DNA of 64,000 bases, taken from positions 1 to 64,000 of the forward strand of contig JAOVFP010000020.1 of NCBI GenBank assembly GCA_025738555.1, in the 5' to 3' direction. The stretch is from Cyathus striatus. Its lineage: Eukaryota; Basidiomycota; Agaricomycetes; Agaricales; Nidulariaceae. The notes below the pieces were generated by a model. It was not told the DNA's origin. It did not search any database and saw only the letters and a program-made list of their open reading frames with translations. Shown here piece by piece: positions 38,268 to 48,909 of this stretch. Numbering within the stretch: position 1 is the stretch's first letter; the number at the start of each line of letters is the position of its first letter. The position numbers and the translations under genes were made by a program.

Positions 38268-39813
38268 ATTTAGGAATGTACCAGTTTGCTGAGTTTTCTA
38301 TTTCGAATTGTATTTGTACTCGGCTAAATACATTTTATTACTTTATGCTGAAAGTCGTATCTCGTGTCTTCAATTGCCGAGGATGAACTGGAGGATTTGT
38401 CTCTCTGCCGATCCGACTGATAGCATGACCTGGTTATATCGAGTTCATATCAAGGCGAAGCTAAGCTCTTCGAATCTATCGCTTCGTTCCTATCTTGCCT
38501 GATGCGATGACTTATACTGTCGTATGCCTTATTCTTGGTTGATTTACTTCATCGTTGACGCTTTCCCCAAACGAACATATCCTTTTCCGACATCGTCGAA
38601 GAAATGTTTTCTGAATGAACTAATTGCCCCAGTTGAAGTTACTCGTAGTCCTGCAGTTGGCCCACTTAAGCTAATCGTATAGCTGATAAACAGTCTCACA
38701 TTGGATGCTCTTTAAATACCATCGGACATCTAGTACGTGATTGGGTGTTGGCGCCTATATAGTATGCCACGAGATTTTACTGCACCGACTTCTTGTATAC
38801 TAACGTTAACTACCCCAGTGCGTCAGCATACTTAGCCTCTTTTCTTTTATAGTTATTGGCTATGCTCCTGATCCTCGGTTACACTCAGTACGGCTCAGCT
38901 ATGCATGTGTAACTATACTTCCTCCACGTCCGACGGTATGTATCGTGTACATTTTGCTCTTTTACTATGTAGTAGTACGTGTCGTACGGTGGTGATCTAC
39001 CCACAATCGGCTTGTACTTCTTCCCTTCAGCCTACCGATTTTAATTAGAGAGAAACGACTAACATAGATAGTAAACCTGATTTCGTGTTATACCACTGCT
39101 CTTTACCCGGGCATTGATTCGCTACTATCTGATATTACCTACGAGGCTGTAGCGGAAGTGACGAGTGTTTACCTGCTCAATAACTTCAAGCGCAAGTGAG
39201 TAACGGTTATGTGTGCTATGCAGAGGCTAATTCGACAAGGGGTTGCTAAGCTGGAAGATGCGAAAGAGGAAGGCGCGGAACCGTACGTGTTTGTATGAAC
39301 GCGGGAATGGTCTTGCAGCATTGCAACCAACTTGCAACACTTCCACAATACATATATGTATGACACATAATCAATGGAATTTTGTAGAACAAAAAGAAGG
39401 CACCGTTAATATGTGTTACGGTACAAGCAACTCCTAACCACCTTCGAAAATTGCTTCTAAGAGTCGAGTATCAGCGTAAATACCAACAGTAGGTAGATAA
39501 TAAGCTCGAAACAGCCTACTTAGAGCAGTAGTCTTCCTGAGGGGTCCAAAGTTAAAGTCCAATCCTCCAACCCTTCCAAGCCATCTAATTACCTTTAAGG
39601 GCTTCGCAATCCCGCGGAGCAGTGAAAATGGGGGAATTCGGATGTGGAATCGGGATGGCAAGAATGTATCCGGCAGGAAGCTTGTACACTAGAAAGGTGC
39701 TTCCGCGTTGCATTAGAGTGAAGATAAAAGAGCTCAGGGAGAAGAGGGTCATGGATTTTTCGTCTTTTTCTCTCACTTGCGATACCCTCTCCGTCTTCCA
39801 TAGTCCAGGAAAT
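38268..39813. other. Intergenic region, no recognised gene
   Basis: About 1.5 kb after mad3. Frames on either strand are short and overlap each other. A leftward 75-codon frame at 39434-39661 (SRLFRAYYLPTVGIYADTRL) is the only one with protein-like composition; no exon partner was found. Confidence 0.4.
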
Positions 39814-40264
39814 ATGACGAAACATCAGGTCCTGTTGCTGTTTGTGACAGCGTTTTGTCTTTTGGTTGCAGTACTTGGTGTGCCAACGCCGACATACGCG
39901 AATGCAGGGACTGAAGAGATGCGTATGTGGAGAGTAGGCGTGCTGCAGGGCGATGGGTGCGATTTTATGTTTTTCAGGTTGTACGGCCATACTGACGAGG
40001 GGGATAGATTACATGCGCCTCAGTACCCGCAGTTCGTGGGTAAACATGGGAGCTCTATTAGGGGGCGAGAGATGGATAATACAATGAGCATACCGAAATT
40101 TCGTCGTCGGACAGGACGCCGGTGAGTCTCTCGAGTCGGTCCTAGCGTCGAGCCCAGTGACTGACATTGGGTTGGACTTTGAGCCGCCACCCTGTAAGTA
40201 TTGGTTGGATATTGACAGAGGAATTGACAGGCAGTCTAACCATGAGTCAACAGTGAAAGGCTGA
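39814..40264 (+). CDS. Possible small secreted protein
   Basis: The ATG at 39814 opens MTKHQVLLLFVTAFCLLVAV followed by LGVPTPTYANAG, a convincing signal peptide with a plausible cleavage site. The mature part (about 75-90 residues) starts TEEMRMWRVGVLQGDGCDFM and turns basic (KFRRRTGRR). Without splicing the frame stops at 40125, but a strong donor GTGAGT lies exactly at the end (40122); splicing to 40219 would extend it by about 14 residues to a stop at 40264. The frame is also open upstream to 39622, less likely to be used. No family recognised; only one Cys is present, unlike most cysteine-rich effectors. The call rests on the signal peptide alone. Confidence 0.35.
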
Positions 40265-40679
40265 CAGTGACAAGAGACAAGACAGAAAGGCTTCAAGTAT
40301 TCATGATTGACGACGAATAGACAATGACTGTAGTCAGAATTAATTGAAGAACGGGTAGATTTGTTATTTCGTAGATAAACTTGACAATGAACATGCATAT
40401 GTTGAAGTGCTAAATGCGTTGTGAAAGCGGTGGTGGTAGAGGTAGAGCTACTTATAATATTACATAAGCAATGATAGTGACTTTTTTCAATTGGCGTGGA
40501 TTTGCCTCCATTGTGCGGCGAGTCTCTCAGCTCACTTCCTCCTCCCTTCCTCTCCCTCTCCCTTTCCCTTCTCCTCCTCCTCTGCTATACCCTCTTATTT
40601 CTCACCACCACAATCCTGCTTTCCTCCCATCATCTGCTCTAATCTCTTTCACTCTCCCCATCTCCTCACCGTAATCACG
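40265..40679. promoter_or_regulatory. rrm4 promoter/leader with long pyrimidine tract
   Basis: From about 40517 to 40675 the + strand is almost entirely C and T (runs such as CCTCTCCCTCTCCC), ending a few bases before the rrm4 ATG. CT-rich tracts next to the transcription start are common in strongly expressed filamentous fungal genes; here it probably covers the core promoter and 5' UTR. Confidence 0.55.
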
Positions 40680-43540
40680 ATGAACTCAGACTACCCTCAA
40701 GACAACGAACTCCAAGGGCCACAGCCCCATCCATATCTCCACGAGCCACTCTTGTACATAACTAATCTCCCTTCTTATGTCACTGACGAAAACATCGCCG
40801 TTGCTTTTATGAATTGTGGTCCGTTTAGACCAAAGATTCCTCGCGACAGCACCAGCCCAGTTCTCTCTGGTACCATCGAATTCAGATACCTCGAGAAAGG
40901 TGCGTAATGTATCCTACTCTTATTTTATTTTATTTCAGTATTGATTTTCGATGTAATCAACAGCGGAAAAGGCCCTCGCCACACTACAATCACGCCCCAT
41001 ACCCAGCCTGCAGCCTCCAGTTCCCCTAGTCCTTTCACCATACCCACCCACCAATCCACCCACTGCCCTTCCACCACCCTCTGCCTTGCCTCGCCTTGTC
41101 AAGCACCTTCCTCCGGGCTTCACTGACTCTCAGCTCTACGACCTCTTCCGTCCATATGGCGCACTCGCCTCCGCACGCACTCAAACTCATTTTGGCCCTG
41201 ACACGGGTATGGTCGAGTTCTGGAATGAGAACGACGCACGGACAGCTGAGGAAGCCATGCATTGTGCCGACGTTGAGGGGCAAAATATCGCCGTTCAGGT
41301 GTACCAGCCTAGGAGGACCAGCGCCGAGTTTAGCGCTGCTGCACCCAGCTTCGTCCCTGCGGGCACTGTTTACTCTCCTTATCCCCCTGCTGCTACGGTA
41401 CGTATTTGGAATGCTATTCAGGATCATTCCAATGCCGTAATGACGCGATTACAGTACTCCCCTCCCCATGGAAGCCCTTATCGTTCTCCCGTCGCGCCAT
41501 TCGTCCACGGCCCAGGGCAGCAAGTTCAGCTTGCCCCTCTTTCTGGACCAGGTTCAACAAGCCACAGCGGGCTGATTGACCCCTGCAACCTTTTCTGCAA
41601 AGTATGATCCCATCTTATCATCCAACATCTGTCTAATGCTGACGCGATGTACTCTTAAATAGAATCTAGATTCTGATATTGACTCCAATGGCCTCTTCAC
41701 CCACTTCCGTCAGGTAAACCCGTCTTCTGATCCACGCGATCTTGCTTCTTATTTTCGTGTTTCGGTTTCCAGTTCGGACAAATTGTTAGGTAAAGACCTT
41801 TTAAGCTTTTCATGTATGTTACTCGCTAATATTAAACACAGTGCACGCGTCATGAGAAATGAAAATGGTGAAAGTCGCGGATTCGGCTTTGTTTCTTACC
41901 AGACACCAGATCAAGGTACTCAGAGCTGCCTTACTCTTAGCCATGTACAACTCTCACATCCATCTATCTATTAGCCACGGCTGCAATGCGTACAATGAAC
42001 GGCGCGACAATTGGATCGAAACAAATCGTGGTACGGTTGCATGAACCCAAGCAGCTTAGGCAGGAGAAGCTTGCTCAGAGATTTGGGCATAATGGACACC
42101 CTAGAAGCTCGAGTGGTGCAACTAGCCCCACAGCCAGTGAGGGTGGTGAGAGTTATGCTGGTTGGCCCAGCCCTCGCCAGAGGCCTTCTGCACTTGGATC
42201 GCCGTCACCGAAGATCATCTACGATCGCCCAGAAAGAGGAAGGAGGGGTTCAGGGAGCTATTATAATGTGCGTTTATGGACGATGTTCTTAATGCTCCTT
42301 TCTCATGTCCGGTATAGGCAGCCCTCACTGGTACACTTGACCTGCCCATGAAATACGATGACCTTGCCAGTTTATCCCCCGTGGTGCGCAAAGAAGTTCT
42401 TACTGGCGTGTTCAATCGACGCATCAAGGCTCTTGACACTGTGTCGAACCAAGATGTTGACGCTATTGTTGACTCCCTTGTTACCATCTCCCTCAGTGAA
42501 ATTGTGCAGTGCATTGAGGATAATGGGAAGCTCAAAGACCACGTTGAGCATATCAAAGTCAAGCTCGGCAAGAGTCATCCCCTGTTGGAATCACATACAC
42601 CGCCTGAGAAATCAAAGAGTCCATCCCCTTCTTCCCAATCGCAGGATTCAAGAGTGTTGGATCAAGACGCATTAGCTGCTACTGCAAGTGCTCCAGAGCA
42701 TCCTTCTACGCCAATCTCTGGAAATGCTTCCCTCTCTACTCCTCCGCGAACATCATCTCCTTCCGGATCTGTTCCTCCTACATCTGAACGAGACCGTATC
42801 CTCGCAGCCGTTAGCAAGCTAGAAACATCCCGCCAAACGGAGCTCACGGATCTGCTCATGAGTCTTCCCAAGCGCGAGCGTGCCATGTGTCTCTTCAACG
42901 CTGAGGTATTAAGAGCGAAACTAGTCGACGCGAAAATGGTGTTGGATGTTGAAGAAGATGAGGGACAGGACGGGGCATCCATACAGAGTCCTCCTGCACC
43001 TGTAACTCCCCAGGCGAAGAAGATTGCCCCGAGTGTGAGCAGAACGGCAACTGAGACACCGCATACGCCTGAGTTGTCAAGTCGGGGAGCCAGTGCCACT
43101 GCTTCTCCTCTACCTGCCACACCCGTTACTCCTATTTCGACCGGATCACAGACCATTGCTTCGCTGGCTAAGCTCTCCGCAGCGGAGATCGTGCGTCTGG
43201 CGAGCAGTGGTAACATGACAGGATTGCCTTTACCTAAAGCTGACCCGTTGGTTGTCCAAGCTACTGATGAATTTATTGATGGGCTGTTGGATAAGCCTAT
43301 TACGGTACAGAAGCAGCAGTTGGGTGATAAGTTATTCAAGGTTATTAAATCGTTTGGTGTCAAGGGTGCTGTAGGTGTCTTTTCTCGTTGTAAGAGTTCT
43401 GTGATGCTTAAGTATCATTATAGCCCAAGGTTACTATTGCACTTTTGGATCAGGAAGATCTTCGTGCACTTGCACATCTTATGAACAGTTATCCGTCGGT
43501 GCTTAAGGAGAAAACGCTTGCTATCAAGTTGACAAAGTAA
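40680..43540 (+). CDS. rrm4: Rrm4-type RNA-binding protein (3 RRM + 3 MLLE-like domains)
   Basis: Likely orthologue of Ustilago maydis Rrm4, which ferries mRNAs on early endosomes along microtubules in hyphae and is docked through its MLLE domains to the FYVE protein Upa1. About nine exons give roughly 790 residues. RRM1 starts LYITNLPSYVTDENIAVAFM, RRM2 is PRLVKHLPPGFTDSQLYDLF with GMVEFWNENDARTAEEAM, and RRM3 is NLFCKNLDSDIDSNGLFTHF with the RNP1-like SRGFGFVSYQT and IGSKQIVVRLHEPKQLRQEK. The C-terminal half holds three MLLE-like segments: VVRKEVLTGVFNRRIKAL with SLSEIVQCIEDNGKL (about 42370-42570), RDRILAAVSKLETSRQTELT (about 42790-42950) and QKQQLGDKLFKVIKSFGVKG with ALLDQEDLRALAHLMNSYPS (about 43300-43500). 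The middle linkers are Ser/Pro/Thr-rich. The alternative, a plain poly(A)-binding protein, is unlikely because Pab1 has four RRMs and one MLLE. Confidence 0.8.
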
Positions 43541-44372
43541 AAGGACAGTCTAAAGGCCATGAGTGAAAAAGCTACCGAACGCTGAATGAATACTTCAAAA
43601 TGTTGAATTATACCAAACTTCTGCTTTCCAGTCCAATTAGCCCTTCATAAGACTCGTTGAACTTGCCTCGAACTCACCGTTAATTTACCGTATATTCCAT
43701 CTCTCCGGATTTCGTCTCGCTATTATCTCATATATCTTCCCAAATCTCATATATTGTGGAACCGGAATTATCATTTCAAGGTCTCACACACCTCTCCTCA
43801 ATCTGAAACATTCCTCACCTGCCAGTCCCTTGTTTCTTTATTTACCTACCCTCCCTTCTTATATATCCTGCTTCTTCTATACTCTCCACCTTTCCAAGCA
43901 CCTTTTGTTGCATATCCTCTCACTGGCACACTATCCGAGTAGCTGTTGCTTTGTTCTACTTACATTACAATCCTTTCCTTTCCTTCATTTACTTTTAGTA
44001 GTTACACGTGACGACTCCTGATGATCTATCTAGTTTTCTTCTATCGTTCATAGCTTTCTTTCTTTTGCATTTATAGGAAATTGATTGATCGTACATTCAC
44101 CGTTATTAATGGCGAATCAACATCGTCTAGTGATGCCTTGCTTGTGTGCAAGCCCTGTTAGTAGTACGGAAGTGTGTAAGATACCATTTCTATAGTCGAG
44201 CATCTCGTAGCATATATTATTTACGTACGGTCGACATATGAGAGGGTTGCATATTTCAGTTCGTCCTTAATGTCAGACAGTTACAGCGTTTGCTCTGCGA
44301 CATGACAGTACGCTACTATGATTAATAGATGGTTATAATTTTATGCGCAACACTATGGACGGTATTTGAGCT
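43541..44372. other. Convergent intergenic region after rrm4
   Basis: Pyrimidine-rich on the + strand between 43740 and 44060, probably the rrm4 3' UTR. rrm4 and the F-box gene converge here. No open frame with protein-like composition. Confidence 0.5.
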
Positions 44373-45785
44373 CTATTTCTCTGTAAAACCTTCCAGAGGA
44401 TCGACGTTGGGTCCGAGCGCCCACCATTTAGGTGAATCATTTTCCTCTGACAACCGAGACACAATAACCCCGACTGACTCTAATTGTTGTGAAGACTCTT
44501 CCGTGAAGCGGGCGGAGTCTCCGACGCTAACCTGTAAGCTGCCTCCGTCTCGTCGTTTGGCAATAGCTTCCGCTACCGCAACAATTGCATCTGTCTGGCT
44601 GATACCGAAGTCAGAGCGCGAAATGGAAAGCTTACGCAAGGGAAGGCGCGGTTCTTCCTTGTACGCCTGGAGTACTCCGAAGTTCAAACCATCCGTCATT
44701 TCTTGGTTTACAATATTCAAGCCGCAAAGCGAGAGGTCTTCAAGTTCTGGAAAAGATACACCATGCTCATCCCCTGTGAATAGCCATCTCCAGCACGATT
44801 CGGAGAAGTAAGTATTATCAAGCACAAGTCGTTTAAGGTTCTGAGCCCTAGGAGAGAGTGCCAATAGCCCCCTCTGAAGCCGCTGAGCATCCCCGTCATC
44901 CCATGTAAACCTTCCATTCCTGGTGCCATCGAGATAGAGTTCTCGTAGTTCAGGCAATTCAACATAATGAAGGAAATCTGTTGCGCTTCCCGGGGTCGTT
45001 ACAGCTAAGCGCAGAAGGTGAGGGAGCTGCACAGGAATGGGAACGCCGTTTGGGAACCACGGACCGGGAACCAGTTGGTTTTCGTATATATTATGGTAGG
45101 AATAGCGATCGCATGATTTAAACCAGAGAGTTTCAAGATTTGGAGTGTGATGTAAAAGACTACATATAGAATGCATTGGTGCTGGCATGCTGTCGGAACC
45201 GTCGAGGATGAGAGTTTTGAGTTGCGTTAATGGTGTTTTATTCGCACAGAGCGGAATCATATACGAGAAAGCAGATACATGGAGGATGCGGAGATTGGGA
45301 TATAATTCAGCAGCGCGGCCTAAAAGACGCGCCGGGTCTGTTTCAGTGAATCGTGGTGACATGTTTTCGAAAATAAGCACCATGTGCTCCAACAATGGCA
45401 GAGCTTCCGAAGGAGAATGTAGCACATCTTTGAGTATAGGTCCCACATATTTGTTGAATTCGGATGAGATTTCCAGCTTGCGTATTTGGGCTTTATGAAC
45501 CGACAACACTGAGCAGATGTCAACTAAGGTGTGGGTATCAACCCGATCGCCTTTTAAGCTGAAGGACACGTCCAGAGGTAAAGTTGCTGCTCGTTCAAGG
45601 CGATAACGTAGGTAAAAGGGTGCTTCTGGGAAAACCTGGCGCGGTCCAATGCGAACTGAAGTCCAAAGCGACGGAGTTGCGTGAACAGTAGCGGCGAACG
45701 CGCGACAAACTTGTAATAGAATGGACGCATCACAGTGAAGAAATATGACTTCCAGGATTTCTGGTGCAAAGTCAGTGAGAATCAT
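44373..45785 (-). CDS. F-box protein
   Basis: Single-exon gene of 470 residues. The N-terminal F-box reads LTDFAPEILEVIFLHCDASI, LLQVCRAFAATVHATPSLWT, which would bind Skp1 in an SCF ubiquitin ligase. The remainder has the loose leucine-rich spacing typical of Agaricomycete F-box/LRR-like proteins (LRILHVSAFSYMIPL, LKTLILDGSD, LETLWFKSCDRYSY, LRELYLDGTRNG, LEDLSLCGLNIVN). The family is hugely expanded in this class of fungi and most targets are unknown. Lack of introns in a window where nearly every gene has many is common for this family and fits recent duplication. Confidence 0.85.
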   Translation of the reverse strand: MILTDFAPEILEVIFLHCDASILLQVCRAFAATVHATPSLWTSVRIGPRQVFPEAPFYLRYRLERAATLPLDVSFSLKGDRVDTHTLVDICSVLSVHKAQIRKLEISSEFNKYVGPILKDVLHSPSEALPLLEHMVLIFENMSPRFTETDPARLLGRAAELYPNLRILHVSAFSYMIPLCANKTPLTQLKTLILDGSDSMPAPMHSICSLLHHTPNLETLWFKSCDRYSYHNIYENQLVPGPWFPNGVPIPVQLPHLLRLAVTTPGSATDFLHYVELPELRELYLDGTRNGRFTWDDGDAQRLQRGLLALSPRAQNLKRLVLDNTYFSESCWRWLFTGDEHGVSFPELEDLSLCGLNIVNQEMTDGLNFGVLQAYKEEPRLPLRKLSISRSDFGISQTDAIVAVAEAIAKRRDGGSLQVSVGDSARFTEESSQQLESVGVIVSRLSEENDSPKWWALGPNVDPLEGFTEK

Positions 45786-46407
45786 TTTGGTCTTACTGTT
45801 GAACTAGTTGTAGTAATAAGCACTGGCATAAGACTCGGAAAAGCTCACGAGACTGACGCACTTTGAATACTATGTCCGACACGGCACAATATAATGTACG
45901 AAAGGAAGAGTGCTGTGCTGTAGTTCTCTCTGATCTGAAGGGTTTTTAAACGCAGTGACATAACCGAAAATCATAACGGTGACACAGCATTGAAAGGACG
46001 TTGATCAATGAAGCGTAGATGATTGATCATCTCGCCCTGCCATGCATCAAGTAGTAAGTAAGTATCGTGTTTCATTCAAGTTTCATTGCTCCAGACCTAT
46101 CACCAAGGACCTCCAGAGACTCCGGTCAGTGCAGATATAGAAATAAGTCATGTTACAGTATCTGGGTATTCCAGCGTCTAAAAGTGACTTGGCTGGCACG
46201 AACCAACCTTGAGCTTGACATTGAAGTAAGGATTTAATATTTTAATATTTAATATTCAATATTCAGAACTCAGTGCGGTTCAAATGTTCAAACGATTCGA
46301 TTCTCACGCTAAGTACCTGCATTATCACTACAAATTCTAGGCTCATACTTTTAAAGCTTTTAAAAGTAAAATAGCAAGCTGTACATATTACTCTACAACT
46401 CGAGTAC
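45786..46407. other. F-box promoter and 3' flank of the next gene
   Basis: Contains an AT-only stretch of TTTAATATT-type repeats at about 46229-46262. No gene seen. Confidence 0.45.
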
Positions 46408-47863
46408 TTATTTACCCCCTTTCTTGATTGCAGGCTTTGCTGCCCCTTGAGCAGGTGCTTTAATAGCTTGCTTAATCGATGGGGCTTTGGCTGGCACCTT
46501 GTTCGCTGCTTTTACAGGAGCTTTGGTAGCTTGCTTGGTCACTGGTGCTTTTGTAGGAGCTTTAGTGGCTTGCTTAGCCACTGGTGCTTTCTTCGACACC
46601 TGCTTCGAAACAGGAATCTTGTTATTGGTATTTGCTTTGCCGGGTGCTTTAGATGTGGATTTGCTGCGAGTTGAAGATGACTTTGCTGGGGTCTTCTGCT
46701 TCTGGGAAACAGCTGCCTTGGTAGAGGGCCTCTTCGCAGCTGATTTAGCTTTCCCCCCGGACGACTTCGCAGTAGTCCTCCCACCCTTACCAGTGATGGA
46801 GGACTTTTGGGCAGCAGGGGTCTTGGTGGATGATTTCCCGGTGTTCTTAGCCGGGGAATTGTTTGCAGAAGATGTTTTTCGGGTTGATTGTTTCACGGAA
46901 GACTTGCTTCCTTTCACAGAAGCACCGGAAGCGTTCTTCCCAGACGCCTTAGCTTGTCCGTTTTTTCCGGAAGCAGACTTGGCGGGTGCTTTTGAGGAAC
47001 CAGCACTTTGTTTCCTCGGTACACGAGCGCCTCCAACCTTTTGCGCAGGTTTGGCAATACCGCCCTTCACAGATAAGCCCCCAGAGGCTTTTGAGGCGGC
47101 CTTAGGTTTCGAAACCATGGTCTTATCGTTCTTCTTTGCTCCAGGTCTATACGCGCATCTAATTCACTATCAGCATAAGATAGTGAACCAAAAGTAAAGA
47201 TGCTCACGATCCTCCGTTGGCTCTTGTGCACATGTCGTCTTTAAGTTTGCTCAGATCGCCGGGGGCAACCTGATGATCATCCTTGTTGTTGTATTCCCAT
47301 TTCTCGAGATTGGTGGGGTTAACTTGCTTCGGCTTCATGTAAATCTTGGTGGAACCATCAACACCAGGAACATTATAGCTCGACGCGTCCTTGACATGGT
47401 TCTGGTCCCATCGTTGTGGAGGAGTATGAGTCATGGGCAATGCATGGACGCGCTGTTGAGCATTGGGATCTGTTCCTGTGACTACGACTGGATGACCGTC
47501 CTGTAATAAGAACCAATGTTTTACTACATATGTTTGCAAAACTACGATCCCGGATAGCCAACTCACTGGATTTGAATCGCTCCCACTCCTAAGCCTCTTA
47601 ACATCACCTGGTTTAACCGAATCTCCGTCCTTATCCTTGTGCCCTACATATGATGGAGGTACGATTGGTCTCGCTACCACAGGTGGTCCAGGAGGGGGCT
47701 GTCTTATTGAAGCCGGGGCGTTTCCCCAGACGGACTTAGGGGCCGGTGCGGGCGGTGGTGGTGGTTGAGAACCCGTCGGCTCGTCATCCTCACCTGGAAT
47801 TGGCATACCAGAGACAAGCAGTAACGACCCCAGAAGGGTGAATGCAAGTGAAGAGACCTTCAT
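46408..47863 (-). CDS. Secreted protein with Lys/Ala-rich, histone-H1-like tail
   Basis: Three exons (47567-47863, 47208-47500, 46408-47158) join exactly in frame to 446 residues, with 49- and 66-nt introns. Residues 1-20 (MKVSSLAFTLLGSLLLVSGM) are a signal peptide. A Pro-rich segment follows, then a middle part (HPVVVTGTDPNAQQRVHALP, TKIYMKPKQVNPTNLEKWEY) of unknown fold, then CTRANGGSCAYRPGAKKNDK at the last splice. The final about 235 residues are almost only Lys, Ala, Ser, Thr, Pro and Gly, with imperfect repeats of KAPVTKQATKAP. If the last intron is not removed the tail would be a separate ORF from 47118 (MVSKPKAASKAS); the exact phase match and the 86-bp gap favour a single gene. No known family. 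The basic tail could bind cell-wall polysaccharide, extracellular DNA or acidic polymers (inference). Confidence 0.6.
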
Positions 47864-48409
47864 AATTTATGGGCTACAAGGTATCAGTATGTATCCTTTT
47901 CGCAAAAAATTCATACCAACCTGGAACGTAAATCCGAAGAGATAGAAGAGTGTGAAGTAATATGCGTACAAAGACCTGCTTTGCACTAGCGGAAGAAGGG
48001 AGACCGGCTCTGAGGATTCCATGACCCCGTTTCGTTCAATTTATACAATGAGCAGTAGTGTTTCTAGTTGAAATTCACTCGTGTCTCATCACGTCTCATC
48101 CTGCTCCATCCATCAATCTGAAATCCTAAGAGCGCAATGTTCGGATGCAAAAGTTCGGAGCGGAATGCTGTGCAGATCTTGTATGAGTTGGTGTTAATGC
48201 TTCATCATATTCAAATCGTACACTACAATGTATGTGTCCATATTTTCATTAGGTGGTCGCCTAATTCCGTTTCCGGGATAGCACTGCGTGTTGAATGCTC
48301 ACATAAATAATATACTTTTTAGAGAAAAAGTGCAGGTTCGATACTACCAATGGTGTAATCACAGTCCGCGAACATAACATGGTCGGGGAAAGGTATCGGT
48401 TAGATGGTG
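47864..48409. other. Promoter side of the secreted-protein gene
   Basis: No gene recognised. Confidence 0.4.
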
Positions 48410-48630
48410 TTAACGGCTAGCAGCGGCGGGAAGCATAGCCTCGTTGGCGATGAGGGTCCTTGATGATGGCAGGTGACGACGATCATCTACAACGACGTCC
48501 AATCACTAAGGAATTGATAGCAATGATATATTTTTGACACTTTCAGTTATGTACAGTACTTACTCATAATGTGTTCGGAGGCAACTCGGAGGCCCACTTT
48601 GACCGCGGCTTCCGCCTTAGTTTCAGACAT
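48410..48630 (-). CDS. Possible 48-residue spliced microprotein
   Basis: ATG at 48630 opens MSETKAEAAVKVGLRVASEH and runs to a perfect donor (GTAAGT) near 48565. Joining to the AG near 48484 continues NDRRHLPSSRTLIANEAMLP and ends AAASR at 48410. An earlier acceptor (CCTTAG near 48510) would instead give 29 residues. It is divergent from aip1, whose start lies 280 bp to the right. No family recognised; the amphipathic first half and the consensus donor are the only support. Confidence 0.3.
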
Positions 48631-48909
48631 TGAAACAAAGTACGAGTTTACGCCTAATCTGACAAGATCGGATAGGTGAAACCGCGCCCTAGCAGTAGTA
48701 TATACTATAGACCTGCATTGTAAGTTCGAGTGAAAGTACGAGGTTGCTATGAGGGAGTGGTCACGTGGACAATACACATACTTATCTACCTACTTCAAGA
48801 TCTCATTAACGGCAAGTTCAACGACGTTAATCTCTTTATTTTACTCGCTTTCACGCTTCTCCTTTCGTCATCCATTACTCAAACACATCCACGAATTACA
48901 CATTGAGCA

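Noticed and set aside
42662..43363. 233-codon leftward frame inside rrm4
   Set aside because: Mirror of the rrm4 coding sequence, without any family resemblance.
46487..47197. 236-codon + frame opposite the Lys/Ala-rich tail
   Set aside because: Antisense of a low-complexity K/A-rich region gives long open frames by composition; no start context or family.
48321..48350. GGTTCGA-like word resembling a tRNA B box
   Set aside because: No matching A box or cloverleaf around it; no tRNA gene was supported anywhere in the window.
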